22,088 bases of DNA from JASFBA01 sp034433695 (GCA_034433695.1 DAOUAK010000116.1:1-22088), one strand, 5' to 3'. Positions 1-10,990 are shown, counted from the first letter of the stretch. Translations and numbers: made by a program. The notes: a model not told the origin generated them from the letters alone.

Positions 1-521
1 CTCAGGGCTATGTCCCCATAGCCCACGAGGATGCCTCCGGCCACCGCCAGGGCGATGCCCACAACGGTCAGGCGGGAGATGCGTTCGCCCAGGAGGAGGT
101 AGGAGGCCAGGGCGACGAAAAGGGGGTTCATGGTCACCAGCACCACCGAACTGGCCACCGTAGTCAGGGAAAGGGAGGCAATCCAAGAGGCAAAGTGGGA
201 CGCCAGGGCCAGGCCGGAGGCCAGGAGCAGAAGGAGGTCCTTGCGCCTCAGGGTGCGTAGGGTGCGGGGAACGCCGCCGGCCAGGGCCACCGGGGTCAGG
301 AGGAGGGAGGCCAGCACCATACGGCCGGCAGCGATGACCAGAGGAGAGGGCTTTTCGCTCCCGACCAGGCCGGGTGCCTCCAGCCAGCCCAGAAGGAAGC
401 GGCCGGCCGCCACCACCGGCGATGGCGTCTCACTGCCGGCCCAGCGAATCAGGATGGAAGCCCAGGCGACGATCAGAACGCCCAGGACGAGGACGACATA
501 CGCTCTGGCTTTTGGGGGCAT
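1..521 (-). CDS. EamA/DMT-family transporter, partial (C-terminus beyond left edge)
   Basis: This is the first 173 codons of a membrane protein, read leftwards and cut by the window edge. The start is ATG at 519-521, preceded by GAGGAAG that overlaps the secA stop. The first hydrophobic segment (residues 8-25, ending ASILIRW) and later segments ending in MNPLFVALASYLLLGERIS and VGIALAVAGGILVGYGDIAL are typical of the first EamA half of drug/metabolite transporters, which move small metabolites across the inner membrane. The substrate cannot be told. The gene follows secA by 15 bases on the same strand, so it is probably co-transcribed. Residues 29-67 are odd: SETPSPVVAAGR recurs about 25 residues later as SEKPSPLVIAAGR, an apparent internal duplication between the first and second membrane segments. 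Family certain; function open. Confidence 0.85.
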   Translation of the reverse strand, partial: MPPKARAYVVLVLGVLIVAWASILIRWAGSETPSPVVAAGRFLLGWLEAPGLVGSEKPSPLVIAAGRMVLASLLLTPVALAGGVPRTLRTLRRKDLLLLLASGLALASHFASWIASLSLTTVASSVVLVTMNPLFVALASYLLLGERISRLTVVGIALAVAGGILVGYGDIAL

Positions 522-536
522 CGGCCGGAGACTTCC

Positions 537-4151
<3,615 letters not shown>

Positions 4152-4181
4152 CCCCAACCGACCTCTTTTCTTTTTGTTTTC

Positions 4182-4210
4182 ATTATACCCCACACCGGCT
4201 GGGGATGCAA
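4182..4210 (-). promoter_or_regulatory. Predicted sigma70-type promoter of secA
   Basis: On the minus strand a perfect TATAAT (4182-4187) lies 17 bases from TTGCAT (4205-4210). Transcription would start near 4175, about 24 bases before the chosen secA ATG and downstream of the alternative ATG at 4193, which supports the shorter SecA. Confidence 0.7.
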
Positions 4211-4212
4211 AG

Positions 4213-4241
4213 TTGCGCCTCCGGCCCGGCTGTAGTACAAT
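4213..4241 (+). promoter_or_regulatory. Predicted sigma70-type promoter of rsfS
   Basis: TTGCGC (4213-4218) and TACAAT (4236-4241) are separated by 17 bases. The -35 elements of this promoter and of the divergent secA promoter are only two bases apart, so the polymerases would compete. The start would be near 4248. A small hairpin (GACGGA/TCCGTC, 4254-4270) lies in the leader. Confidence 0.6.
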
Positions 4242-4300
4242 ACGGGCCGACCGGACGGAAGACGTCCGTCTGGCGAAAAACGATCCTGAGGAGGAGCATC

Positions 4301-4645
4301 ATCGAACCGCGGGAACTGGCCGATACCCTGATGGAACTGGCGGCCGGCAAGAAAGCCAGCCGCATCGTCCTTTTGGACCTGCGGAAAATCTCCGTCATCG
4401 CGGACTATTTCCTTATCTGTAGCGGCGAAAGCGAACGGCAACTTCAGGCCATTGCCGACGAGGTGTGGGAAAAGATGGAGGCCCGGGGGATTCCTCCCCG
4501 TCGGGTGGAGGGGACGGCCGACAGCGGCTGGATCCTCATGGACTTTGGCGCGGTTGTGTTGCACGTTTTCGATCCGCCGCGGCGCGACTTTTACCGGCTG
4601 GAAGAGGTCTGGAGTCAGGCACGTACCCTGGCGGTTATTCCCTGA
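4301..4645 (+). CDS. rsfS: Ribosomal silencing factor RsfS (Iojap family)
   Basis: RsfS binds ribosomal protein uL14 on the large subunit and blocks subunit joining when nutrients are scarce. The family core is clear: ELADTLMELAAGKKASRIVL, then DLRKISVIADYFLICSGES, GTADSGWILMDFGAVVLHVF and FYRLEEVW. With this start it is 114 residues, normal for the family. The start is unusual. The reading frame extends up to an ATG at 4205, but that lies upstream of the predicted transcription start. A strong GAGGAGGAG (4288-4296) is followed in frame by ATC ATC GAA. The second ATC (4301) has ideal spacing and gives the right family N-terminus. The next in-frame ATG (4331) has no ribosome binding site and would cut helix 1. 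The polyprenyl synthase follows after 13 bases. Family very sure; start uncertain. Confidence 0.93.
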   Translation: MEPRELADTLMELAAGKKASRIVLLDLRKISVIADYFLICSGESERQLQAIADEVWEKMEARGIPPRRVEGTADSGWILMDFGAVVLHVFDPPRRDFYRLEEVWSQARTLAVIP

Positions 4646-4658
4646 TGGCAGGACGAGG

Positions 4659-5633
4659 ATGACCGAACTCCCTTCCCAGATGGGACTGGCAGAAGAGATG
4701 GCTCGGTTGGAGCAGTACCTGCGGGGGCTGGTAACCTCCCCGATGGCGCTCCTTTCCCGGCCGGCCGTCTACCTCCTCACCGCCGGGGGCAAGCGACTGC
4801 GGGCCCTGCTGACCTTCCTGGCCGCACGGGTGGGCGGGCGGGCCGTTCCGGAAGCGGCCGTCTACGGCGCGGCGGCGGTGGAACTCATCCATGCGGCCAG
4901 CCTGGTGCACGATGACTTGATCGATCAGTCTCCTCACCGCCGTGGCCGGCCGACCATCCATGAGAAATGGCATCACGATGTCGCCCTTCTGACCGGCGAT
5001 TACCTCTTTTCCCTATCGGCCCGGGCCATTGCTCGAACCGGGGACATCCGCCTGCTGGACTATATCGGCGAGGCGGCCGTGGCCATCTGCGAAGGCGAGA
5101 TGAGCAACGTACAACAGGCCGAGCCGCTCGAGGAAGCGTTGGAGCAGTACACCTTCAAGGTGGCCCGCAAGACGGCCGTGCTTTTTGAAGCGGCCGGCAA
5201 GGTGGGAGCCCGTTGCGGCGGCGCCGGCGAGGAGGCTATCGCCGCGTTGGGACGGTTCGGCTTTGCCCTGGGGATGTCGTTCCAGATTGTGGACGATGTG
5301 CTGGATTACACGGGCGACGAGCGCGAACTGGGCAAGCCGGCCGGCGGCGATCTCCGGCGCGGCCTCATTACTCTGCCGCTCATCTACGCCGTGGCCTATG
5401 ACGATGCCGACGGCTTCCTTCACCGCCTGGTGGAACGCCTGGGCGACGACCTGCCCCCGGAGGAGATCGAGGAGGCATTCCGACGGGTACGGGCCTCTTC
5501 CGGCCCCGAACGGGCCCGCCAGGAAGCCGGACGCTACTATCGGGAGGCGCTCCTCCATCTCCGGGACATTGCCGACCCCGTCCGATCCCACCTGGAGGAA
5601 ATCGCCCGCCTGGCGGTGGAACGCTCCCGTTGA
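4659..5633 (+). CDS. Long-chain polyprenyl (E-type) diphosphate synthase
   Basis: This enzyme condenses isopentenyl diphosphate units onto an allylic primer to make the all-trans chain of quinones. The 324 residues show AGGKRLRALL (IPP binding), the first Asp-rich motif in ELIHAASLVHDDLIDQSPHR, followed by RRGRPT, and the second motif FQIVDDVLDYTGD, with KPAGGDLRRGLITLP after it. The residues four and five positions before the first Asp-rich motif are small (Ser, Ala), which in this family goes with long products (C30 or more); I infer a quinone side chain such as heptaprenyl to decaprenyl. The start is ATG 4659 with GACGAGG directly upstream, 13 bases after rsfS, so it is probably in the same operon. 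It converges on the M52 peptidase gene with a 46-base gap. Exact chain length cannot be read from sequence. Confidence 0.93.
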   Translation: MTELPSQMGLAEEMARLEQYLRGLVTSPMALLSRPAVYLLTAGGKRLRALLTFLAARVGGRAVPEAAVYGAAAVELIHAASLVHDDLIDQSPHRRGRPTIHEKWHHDVALLTGDYLFSLSARAIARTGDIRLLDYIGEAAVAICEGEMSNVQQAEPLEEALEQYTFKVARKTAVLFEAAGKVGARCGGAGEEAIAALGRFGFALGMSFQIVDDVLDYTGDERELGKPAGGDLRRGLITLPLIYAVAYDDADGFLHRLVERLGDDLPPEEIEEAFRRVRASSGPERARQEAGRYYREALLHLRDIADPVRSHLEEIARLAVERSR

Positions 5634-5653
5634 TTCCGTTCCACCGAATTTTG

Positions 5654-5675
5654 TGAAATGCTCTGGCATTCAACG
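5654..5675. repeat. 22-bp imperfect direct repeat, left copy
   Basis: The sequence matches 11105-11126 at 18 of 22 positions, and all four differences are transitions. This copy lies in the convergent gap between the polyprenyl synthase and the M52 peptidase and can itself fold (GAAATGC ... GCATTC). The two copies bracket the acsE operon. Significance is uncertain. Confidence 0.35.
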
Positions 5676-5679
5676 AGGC

Positions 5680-6531
5680 TCAGAAACACCCCAATTGGCA
5701 GCGGCTGATGCGGATTCCCAGCGCGTCTGCCGCCCGGCCCACGGCCAGGCGTTTCAGGTGCAGCCGTCGGGCGATGGCCCAGGCCCGGGCACAGGGCAGA
5801 CGGCCCTCCTCCAGACTTTCCTCGATGGCCTCCCGCAGGTCCGGCGCGACCTCCCCGGCCTCCATCCGGGGACGGGCCTCTTTCCTCGGCCCGGCAAAAA
5901 GCCCCAGTTGGCACCAGCCCAGGCGCAGGCCCAGTCCATCGGCGAAATCGGCCACGCGGTGGGGAGCAAGGCCCTGCCGGCTGGCCAGGGCAAAAGCCGC
6001 CGCACAGGGCAACCGCCCTTCCCTGGCCTGGGCCCGAACGGTTGCTGCCAACTCCGGCTCCGCCTCCGTCAGGACCGCGGCGATGGCCTCCGGCAGGGCG
6101 GCGGCTACCTCCGGGGTCAGTCCTTCGCCGAATTCTTCCACCTCGGCCGGCTCGATGCCCACAACGACCACCTCCTCGGGCATCTCCATCCCCAGGCGTC
6201 GCCCCAGGGTCAGGGCTTCCGGCAACCCGGCCTCGTGGGGGGAAGCGGCCCGGATGCTGCCCCGGAAATCCTCCACATGCAGGCGATAGACCTGCCCGGG
6301 CCTTCCACCCAGGCGAACGGCATCCACCAGGACGGCCCGGCGACGGCCGGCCAGCGTCTCCATCAGTCGGAAGCCGCCTATGCAGGCCTCCACCACCTCC
6401 ACCCGCCGTTCGTCCAGTCGGTCACGCAGGGCCTTTGCCACGTGAAACCCCACCCCGTCGTCGCGGAGGATGGGATTGCCCAAACCGATGACCACCGTCA
6501 TCGGGCGTTCGGGATGTTCTTTGCAGGCCAC
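5680..6531 (-). CDS. Hydrogenase maturation-type peptidase (M52) with duplicated C-terminal Cys module
   Basis: M52 peptidases cut the C-terminus of nickel-loaded hydrogenase large subunits. The N-terminal domain has VVIGLGNPILRDDGVGFHVA, AVLVDAVRLGG and SPHEAGLPEAL. Counting from the GTG start, D25, D70 and H99 align with the metal ligands of HybD-type enzymes. Beyond about residue 160 come two tandem copies of an unrelated module of about 40 residues. Each begins EGRLPCA and ends CQLG-x-F (Cys pairs 176/207 and 247/278) with a helix-turn-helix-like middle. I chose GTG 6531 because AAGAGGG sits five bases upstream and the codon almost touches the preceding kinase stop, suggesting coupled translation. 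An ATG at 6501 (M-TVVIGLGN) fits the family N-terminus equally well but has no ribosome binding site. No hydrogenase subunits are in the window, so the substrate is unknown. Last gene of the acsE operon. Confidence 0.85.
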   Translation of the reverse strand: MACKEHPERPMTVVIGLGNPILRDDGVGFHVAKALRDRLDERRVEVVEACIGGFRLMETLAGRRRAVLVDAVRLGGRPGQVYRLHVEDFRGSIRAASPHEAGLPEALTLGRRLGMEMPEEVVVVGIEPAEVEEFGEGLTPEVAAALPEAIAAVLTEAEPELAATVRAQAREGRLPCAAAFALASRQGLAPHRVADFADGLGLRLGWCQLGLFAGPRKEARPRMEAGEVAPDLREAIEESLEEGRLPCARAWAIARRLHLKRLAVGRAADALGIRISRCQLGCF

Positions 6532-6532
6532 G

Positions 6533-8200
6533 CTATCCCTCTTGAAGCCAGATCGGCAACTCGACGAAGAAGCGCGCTCCCCGGCCCGGCTCGCTTTCGG
6601 CCCAGATCTTTCCCCCATGCCGGCCGACGATGCCGTAGCAAATGGCCAGGCCCAGCCCGCTTCTTCCGGCCTCCCGCCAGGTGGTGAAAAAGGGGTCGAA
6701 GATGTGGGGCAGAACCTCCGGCGCGATCCCCGAACCGGTATCGCCGACCTCCAGACCGACCCACCTTCCCCCAGGGGCAGCAGGGTCTTCCCGGCAGAAG
6801 GTGCGCAGGGTCAGGCGGCCCGGCCCTGGCGCCTCGCCAAGGGCCAGCTCGGCGTTTCGTAGCAGATGCTCCAGCACCTGTTCGATCTGAGCGGGGTCGG
6901 CCCGGGCCGGTGGAAGGTCGGGAGCCAGTTCCATTTTCACCTCGACCGATCCCGGTTCGGGCATGAACTGCTGTGCTGCCTGCCGCACCAGGTCGTTGAG
7001 GTCGGTGGCCGTGAAGCAAGGCTCGCGTTGCCGGGCAAAGGTCAGAAGCCCCTCGACGATGCGGGCCGCGCGGTGGCCTTCCCGGACGATCTTTTCCAGG
7101 TCCTGAGAGATACAGGGGTCCTGCACCGTATCCTGGAGAAGTTGAGCATAGCCGATGATGGCGGTGAGGGGATCATTGATTTCGCGGACCATGCCGGTGA
7201 TCATCTCCCCCAGGGCGGACAGGCGCTCCGCTTGCGAAAGGCGGGCCCGGGTCTGTTCCAGTTCGGCCATGCGGTCGTGCAACCTGGCGTAGAGTTCGGC
7301 GTTTTCCAGGGCGGTACCCAGGTGCTCAGCCAGCGAAGTGAGGGCGAGGAGGTCGACCTCGTCGAAAGCGGCGGGGGTATTGCTCTGGATGTCCAGGACG
7401 CCGCTCAGGGCCATCGTGCCGCGAAGCGGAACGGCGAGTTCGGAGCGGACGTCGCCCAGTTCCTCGATGTAAAGGTAATGCGGGTCGTTCCATACCTCGT
7501 TGCAGAGGTAAGGCTGTTGGGTGGCGGCTACCCATCCGGTGATCCCCTGGCCCAGGGGGAGGCGACGGCCGAGGATGGCCCGGCCGACCTGGCCGGCACT
7601 GGCCCGCAGGACCAGCATGTCCCCCTCCAGAAGGAGGACATGGGCATACTCATAGCCCAGATGGTGGACCAGGGCCTCGGCGGCGCTCTGGAGCAAGGCC
7701 GTCGGGTTGAACAGGCCCAGCACCTGGCGACCGACCTCGCCGATGGCCCGTAGCAGGGCCGAGCGTTTCTCCGCCAGGCGGGTCTGCTCGGCCAGGATGC
7801 GCATCCGTTCTTCCCGAGCCGTCGCTTCCTCCCAGCCCAGAAGCAAAAGGGCCAGCAGGTCCAGGTACAGGGCCTCCTGGGGATAGGCCCTGACCCTCGG
7901 GGGGATTTTTTCCCGGCTACCCAGGAGAATCCAGCCGGTTCGGCGATCCTGCCAGAGAAGGGGCAGCGCAAGCCAGTGGGGGAGAGCCGCCCGCAGCGCG
8001 GGCGGCAACTCGGGGAAGGCGGCGTCTTCTCCGGAGATAGGCAGAGGAGAAAGGGTAAGCCTTTCCAGACCGACGGTTACCACAGGATAAAGAAGGCCGG
8101 CCTTTTCGTGGAAAAGGAGGCCGGCCGGCACCCGGCAACGCTCGCAAGCATGCCGCACCACCCGTTCCAGCCCCAACCGTAGCGAGAAGGCAAGTTCCAT
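6533..8200 (-). CDS. GAF-domain sensor histidine kinase homologue lacking the phospho-acceptor His
   Basis: A soluble 555-residue sensor. Residues 1-125 look like a divergent ligand-binding domain, followed by a coiled coil (~126-155), a GAF domain (~156-302, with GQGITGWVAATQQPY and SELAVPLRG) and a second coiled coil. The dimerisation/H-box region follows: GEMITGMVREINDPLTAIIG (331-350). The ATPase domain has an N-box (HLLRNAELAL, N449), GDTGSGIAPEVLPHIFDPFF and GRSGLGLAI. In this family the H-box reads HExNNPL. Here the His is Arg339 (CGC, one base from CAC) and the second Asn is Asp343, while the ATP-binding boxes are intact. It may be a pseudokinase, or may trans-phosphorylate or control the neighbouring DegS-like kinase (inference). 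ATG 8200 follows GGGGAAGA; an alternative ATG at 8266 would add 22 residues. There are no membrane segments. It follows acsE by 83 bases. Confidence 0.9.
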   Translation of the reverse strand: MELAFSLRLGLERVVRHACERCRVPAGLLFHEKAGLLYPVVTVGLERLTLSPLPISGEDAAFPELPPALRAALPHWLALPLLWQDRRTGWILLGSREKIPPRVRAYPQEALYLDLLALLLLGWEEATAREERMRILAEQTRLAEKRSALLRAIGEVGRQVLGLFNPTALLQSAAEALVHHLGYEYAHVLLLEGDMLVLRASAGQVGRAILGRRLPLGQGITGWVAATQQPYLCNEVWNDPHYLYIEELGDVRSELAVPLRGTMALSGVLDIQSNTPAAFDEVDLLALTSLAEHLGTALENAELYARLHDRMAELEQTRARLSQAERLSALGEMITGMVREINDPLTAIIGYAQLLQDTVQDPCISQDLEKIVREGHRAARIVEGLLTFARQREPCFTATDLNDLVRQAAQQFMPEPGSVEVKMELAPDLPPARADPAQIEQVLEHLLRNAELALGEAPGPGRLTLRTFCREDPAAPGGRWVGLEVGDTGSGIAPEVLPHIFDPFFTTWREAGRSGLGLAICYGIVGRHGGKIWAESEPGRGARFFVELPIWLQEG

Positions 8201-8283
8201 GTCTTCCCCGGCATCCCGACGAGAGGTCGGCCATATACCGTACCCGGTGCTCCTCCTCGGCTCCATGGAAGTGGAGCGCCGCC

Positions 8284-9213
8284 TTAGAAGCGCAGGTAAT
8301 CGTCGGCGAAGATAACTTCGTTGCGCAGAATGCGCACCGTTTTGTACAGGGCCGCCTGGGCAGGGTCGGCCATGTCCACGTCGTCGGGACCGAAGGGGGA
8401 CATATTTTGCACGGCGTCGTAGAGCCGCACCAGGGCACGTCCCAGGGGCGTGCTTTCGTCCCGCTGCTCTACGATGCGCACCCACTCCATCAGTTCCCGA
8501 TCCAGAGGATCGCAAATGGCGGCATCCAGTCCGGCCCCCAGGAGCATCACCAGGAAAGTGCGGTTGATCAGGCTGCGGTTTTCGTGGGGGACGCCGTTGG
8601 AGACGTTGGAGAGGCCGCAGACAGTCTGAGGGGCAGGATCACAGGCCAACTTGCAGGCTCGCACCGCTTCGACGACTTCTTTGGGATGTTCCTGCATCCC
8701 CTTGACGGTGAGCACCACCGGGTCGATGTAGAGGTCTTCCATCGGCAGGCCGTACTCCTGGGCGGCGGGAATGAGATGTTCCACGGCGATGGAGACGCGG
8801 GCCTCGGCGTTGGCCGGCATACCGGTTTGTTCCAGCGTCAGAGCAATCACGCCGGCCCCATACTCCACGGCCAGGGAAAAGACCCGCTCCGTCCGCGCCG
8901 GATCACCGACGATGGAACCCGGATTGAGGATGTTCTTGCGGCCCCGGGCAGCCTTCAGGCCGGCGGCGATGGCCTCCAGGTTGGTCGTATCGAAGGAGAA
9001 AGGGACATCTACGACGCTGCCGATCGTTTCGACCAGCCAGGCCATGACCTCCGGCCCGTCCTTCTTCCGGGGACCGATGTTCAGGTCAATCATCTGGGCG
9101 CCGGCCCGGACCAGCGAGCGGGCCATCTCCTGGAAAAAGTCCCCGTTGCGTGTCTCCAGCGCCTCTTTCACCCGGGTGGCCCGAATCTGGATGTTCTCGC
9201 CGATGACAAACAT
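8284..9213 (-). CDS. acsE: Methyltetrahydrofolate:corrinoid/iron-sulfur protein methyltransferase
   Basis: AcsE moves the methyl group of methyl-tetrahydrofolate to the cobalt of the corrinoid iron-sulfur protein, the last methyl-branch step of the Wood-Ljungdahl pathway. The TIM-barrel pterin-binding fold is clear: IDLNIGPRKKDG (42-53), FSFDTTNLEAIAAGLK (D75), GLPMEDLYIDPVVL (D164) and GLSNVSNG (N203), followed by LINRTFL. D75, D164 and N203 match folate- and catalysis-related positions of the Moorella enzyme. It has 309 residues against about 262 in Moorella. The extra part lies near the C-terminus (~252-288), before YKTVRILRNEVIFADDYLRF. AAGGAGG gives five-base spacing to the second of two adjacent ATGs (9213); ATG 9216 is the alternative. 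It is the third gene of the operon, 19 bases after the response regulator. Related methyltransferases for methoxy or betaine substrates exist, but the similarity pattern favours AcsE. Confidence 0.9.
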   Translation of the reverse strand: MFVIGENIQIRATRVKEALETRNGDFFQEMARSLVRAGAQMIDLNIGPRKKDGPEVMAWLVETIGSVVDVPFSFDTTNLEAIAAGLKAARGRKNILNPGSIVGDPARTERVFSLAVEYGAGVIALTLEQTGMPANAEARVSIAVEHLIPAAQEYGLPMEDLYIDPVVLTVKGMQEHPKEVVEAVRACKLACDPAPQTVCGLSNVSNGVPHENRSLINRTFLVMLLGAGLDAAICDPLDRELMEWVRIVEQRDESTPLGRALVRLYDAVQNMSPFGPDDVDMADPAQAALYKTVRILRNEVIFADDYLRF

Positions 9214-9232
9214 CATACCCTCCTTGTCTGGA

Positions 9233-9964
9233 CTAGTCCTCCATCTTTCTTTCCGCGCTTTCCTCCGGGGGACGCACCCCAAGCCGAATCCAGCCCCTTC
9301 GCAGGGCGTAGATGACGGCCGAGGTACGATCGTTAACCTGGAGTTTGCGCAGGATGGCCGTGACATGGTTCTTGACCGTCTGGCTGCTAATGCAGAGGCG
9401 GTCGGCGATTTCCTTGTTGGTCAGCCCCTGGGCGATACAATCGAGAATCTCGATCTCCCGCCCGGTCAGGGGGGAAAAAAGCGCCCCCAATTCCTCCTCG
9501 GCAGCGGCCAGTTCCCGGAACTGGCGGAGCACCCGGGTGGCGATGTGGGGCTTGGCAAAGACGTGTTCGTCAATGAGGTACTTGCCCCGGCCTACGTCCC
9601 GGATCATCCGCACCAGCGCCGAAGGTTCGATGTCTTTGGAGGAATAAGCCGAGGCTCCCGCCCGGATGGCGTTGAAGAGCTGCTCATCGTCCTCGTAGAC
9701 GGTCAGGACGATCAGGTGGACCTGCGGCTGGCGCCGTTTGATCACCCGGGCCACTTCCAGGCCGTTCAGGCCGGGCAGGCTGATGTCCACGAGCACGACA
9801 TCCGGGCAGAGTTCCTCGGTCATCTGGATAGCCTGTTGTCCATCGGCGGCTTCCCCGACGACCCGGAGGTCGCGTTCCCGTTCCAGGGTGGCCCGAACCC
9901 CCTGCCGAAAGAGGGGGTGATCGTCCACGATCAGGATGGTCAGTGCCTCGGCCCCTTTTTCCAT
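9233..9964 (-). CDS. NarL/LuxR-family response regulator
   Basis: A 243-residue DNA-binding regulator. The receiver domain has D14/D15, phospho-acceptor D60 in VVLVDISLPGLNGLEVARVI, the LTVYEDDE switch region and the K in YSSKDIEPSAL. After a linker comes a LuxR-type helix-turn-helix (LTGREIEILDCIAQGLTNKE, then SSQTVKNHVTAILRKLQV). The start is ATG 9964, nine bases after the DegS-like kinase stop, with GAGG seven bases upstream. The partner is almost certainly that kinase. Likely targets include its own operon (a 16-bp palindrome lies in the leader at 11040-11055) and perhaps the divergent fhs; both are inference. Confidence 0.94.
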   Translation of the reverse strand: MEKGAEALTILIVDDHPLFRQGVRATLERERDLRVVGEAADGQQAIQMTEELCPDVVLVDISLPGLNGLEVARVIKRRQPQVHLIVLTVYEDDEQLFNAIRAGASAYSSKDIEPSALVRMIRDVGRGKYLIDEHVFAKPHIATRVLRQFRELAAAEEELGALFSPLTGREIEILDCIAQGLTNKEIADRLCISSQTVKNHVTAILRKLQVNDRTSAVIYALRRGWIRLGVRPPEESAERKMED

Positions 9965-9973
9965 GTCCAGGCC

Positions 9974-10990
9974 TCACCTATCGTTTCGCAAGGGAAGGGG
10001 CAGGCGAAGGCGGACGGTGGTGCCTTCGCCCGGCCGGCTCTCGATCTGCAATTCCGCTCCGATCAGATGGGCACGTTCTCGCATCCCGGAGAGTCCCCAA
10101 TGGTCCTCCTGATGCCAAGGATAGGTGGGATCGAACCCCACGCCGTCATCGGTCACCTGGACGACCCAGGCATTTGGCTCCACGTAAGCCTCTACCGAAA
10201 TCTTCTCGGCCCGGGCATGCCGACGGGCATTCTGGAGCGCCTCCTGGACGATCCGGTAGATGGCGATCTTTTCTTCCGGCGAGAGGTCTTTCGGTGGCGT
10301 TCCCCAGCGGAACTCGACGGTCATCTGGTAGGCCGTTTCCAGGTCCCGGATATAGCGTTCGATCTGCCGGCCCAGCGCATCTTCGGCCAGAGGGGAAGGG
10401 CGCAGATCGGAGATGAAGCGGCGAACCTCCTGCAAGCCCAGGCGCAGGTCTCGTAGCAGGTCTTCTATGGCGGCCCGACCTTCTTCCAGAGTCCCGGCCT
10501 GGCGGCAGCGTTCCAGCCCCATCACGGCGTTGCTCAACACCTGGGCCGGCCCGTCGTGGACCTCCCGGGCCAGAGCCATGCGCTCTTGTTCACGCCCGTA
10601 GAGCACCTGGGAGCGCAGGGCCAGTTCCCAGGGATCGTAAGGTTGCAGGGCGCCCTGGCGTAGGGAGCGGCCGCTCATCTCCACCTGGCGACGCAGCAGT
10701 TCCAGCCGACGGGCACTCTCCTCGGCTTCGGCCAGAGCGGCCAGGGTCTGCCTCTGTTGCTGGCGGAGTTCTTCTTCCTCGGCCTGGAGGTGTTCCACAT
10801 CCACGGTCGGAGACTGGCCCTGGCAGGCCAGGGCCAGCCGCACCCCCAGTTCGTCCAGAAGACGGGATTGCTGTCGCGCTTCGCCCTCCAGGGCCTGTCG
10901 GCGCTCCTGAGCCTGCCGGAGCAAAGCCTCCAGCCGCTCGCAGAACTGTTCGACCAGGGTTTCGGCTTCCAGAAGCAGGTTTGCCGTCAT
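9974..10990 (-). CDS. DegS/NarX-type cytosolic sensor histidine kinase
   Basis: A 338-residue kinase. The N-terminal ~130 residues are almost all heptad-like coiled coil, rich in Gln, Glu and Arg. The HisKA_3 domain follows, with H145 in REQERMALAREVHDGPAQVL, then SDLRPSPLAEDALG, the ATPase N-box IVQEALQNARRHA, VTDDGVGFDP and GLSGMRERAHLIGAELQIES. There is no membrane segment or recognisable ligand domain, as in DegS of Bacillus, so input may come through a partner protein. The GAF sensor downstream is one candidate. I chose ATG 10990; a TTG at 11029 adds 13 residues, and neither has a strong ribosome binding site. First gene of the acsE operon, nine bases from the response regulator. Confidence 0.92.
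   Translation of the reverse strand: MTANLLLEAETLVEQFCERLEALLRQAQERRQALEGEARQQSRLLDELGVRLALACQGQSPTVDVEHLQAEEEELRQQQRQTLAALAEAEESARRLELLRRQVEMSGRSLRQGALQPYDPWELALRSQVLYGREQERMALAREVHDGPAQVLSNAVMGLERCRQAGTLEEGRAAIEDLLRDLRLGLQEVRRFISDLRPSPLAEDALGRQIERYIRDLETAYQMTVEFRWGTPPKDLSPEEKIAIYRIVQEALQNARRHARAEKISVEAYVEPNAWVVQVTDDGVGFDPTYPWHQEDHWGLSGMRERAHLIGAELQIESRPGEGTTVRLRLPLPLRNDR

Noticed and set aside
5634..5679. Intrinsic terminator between convergent genes
   Set aside because: Only a short bulged hairpin with no T-run on either strand.
5680..6531. A hydrogenase gene cluster suggested by the M52 peptidase
   Set aside because: No hydrogenase subunit or hyp gene is present in the window.
5185..6687. 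A 500-codon plus-strand frame across the polyprenyl synthase and the peptidase
   Set aside because: It overlaps two well-supported genes in other frames and has low-complexity composition.
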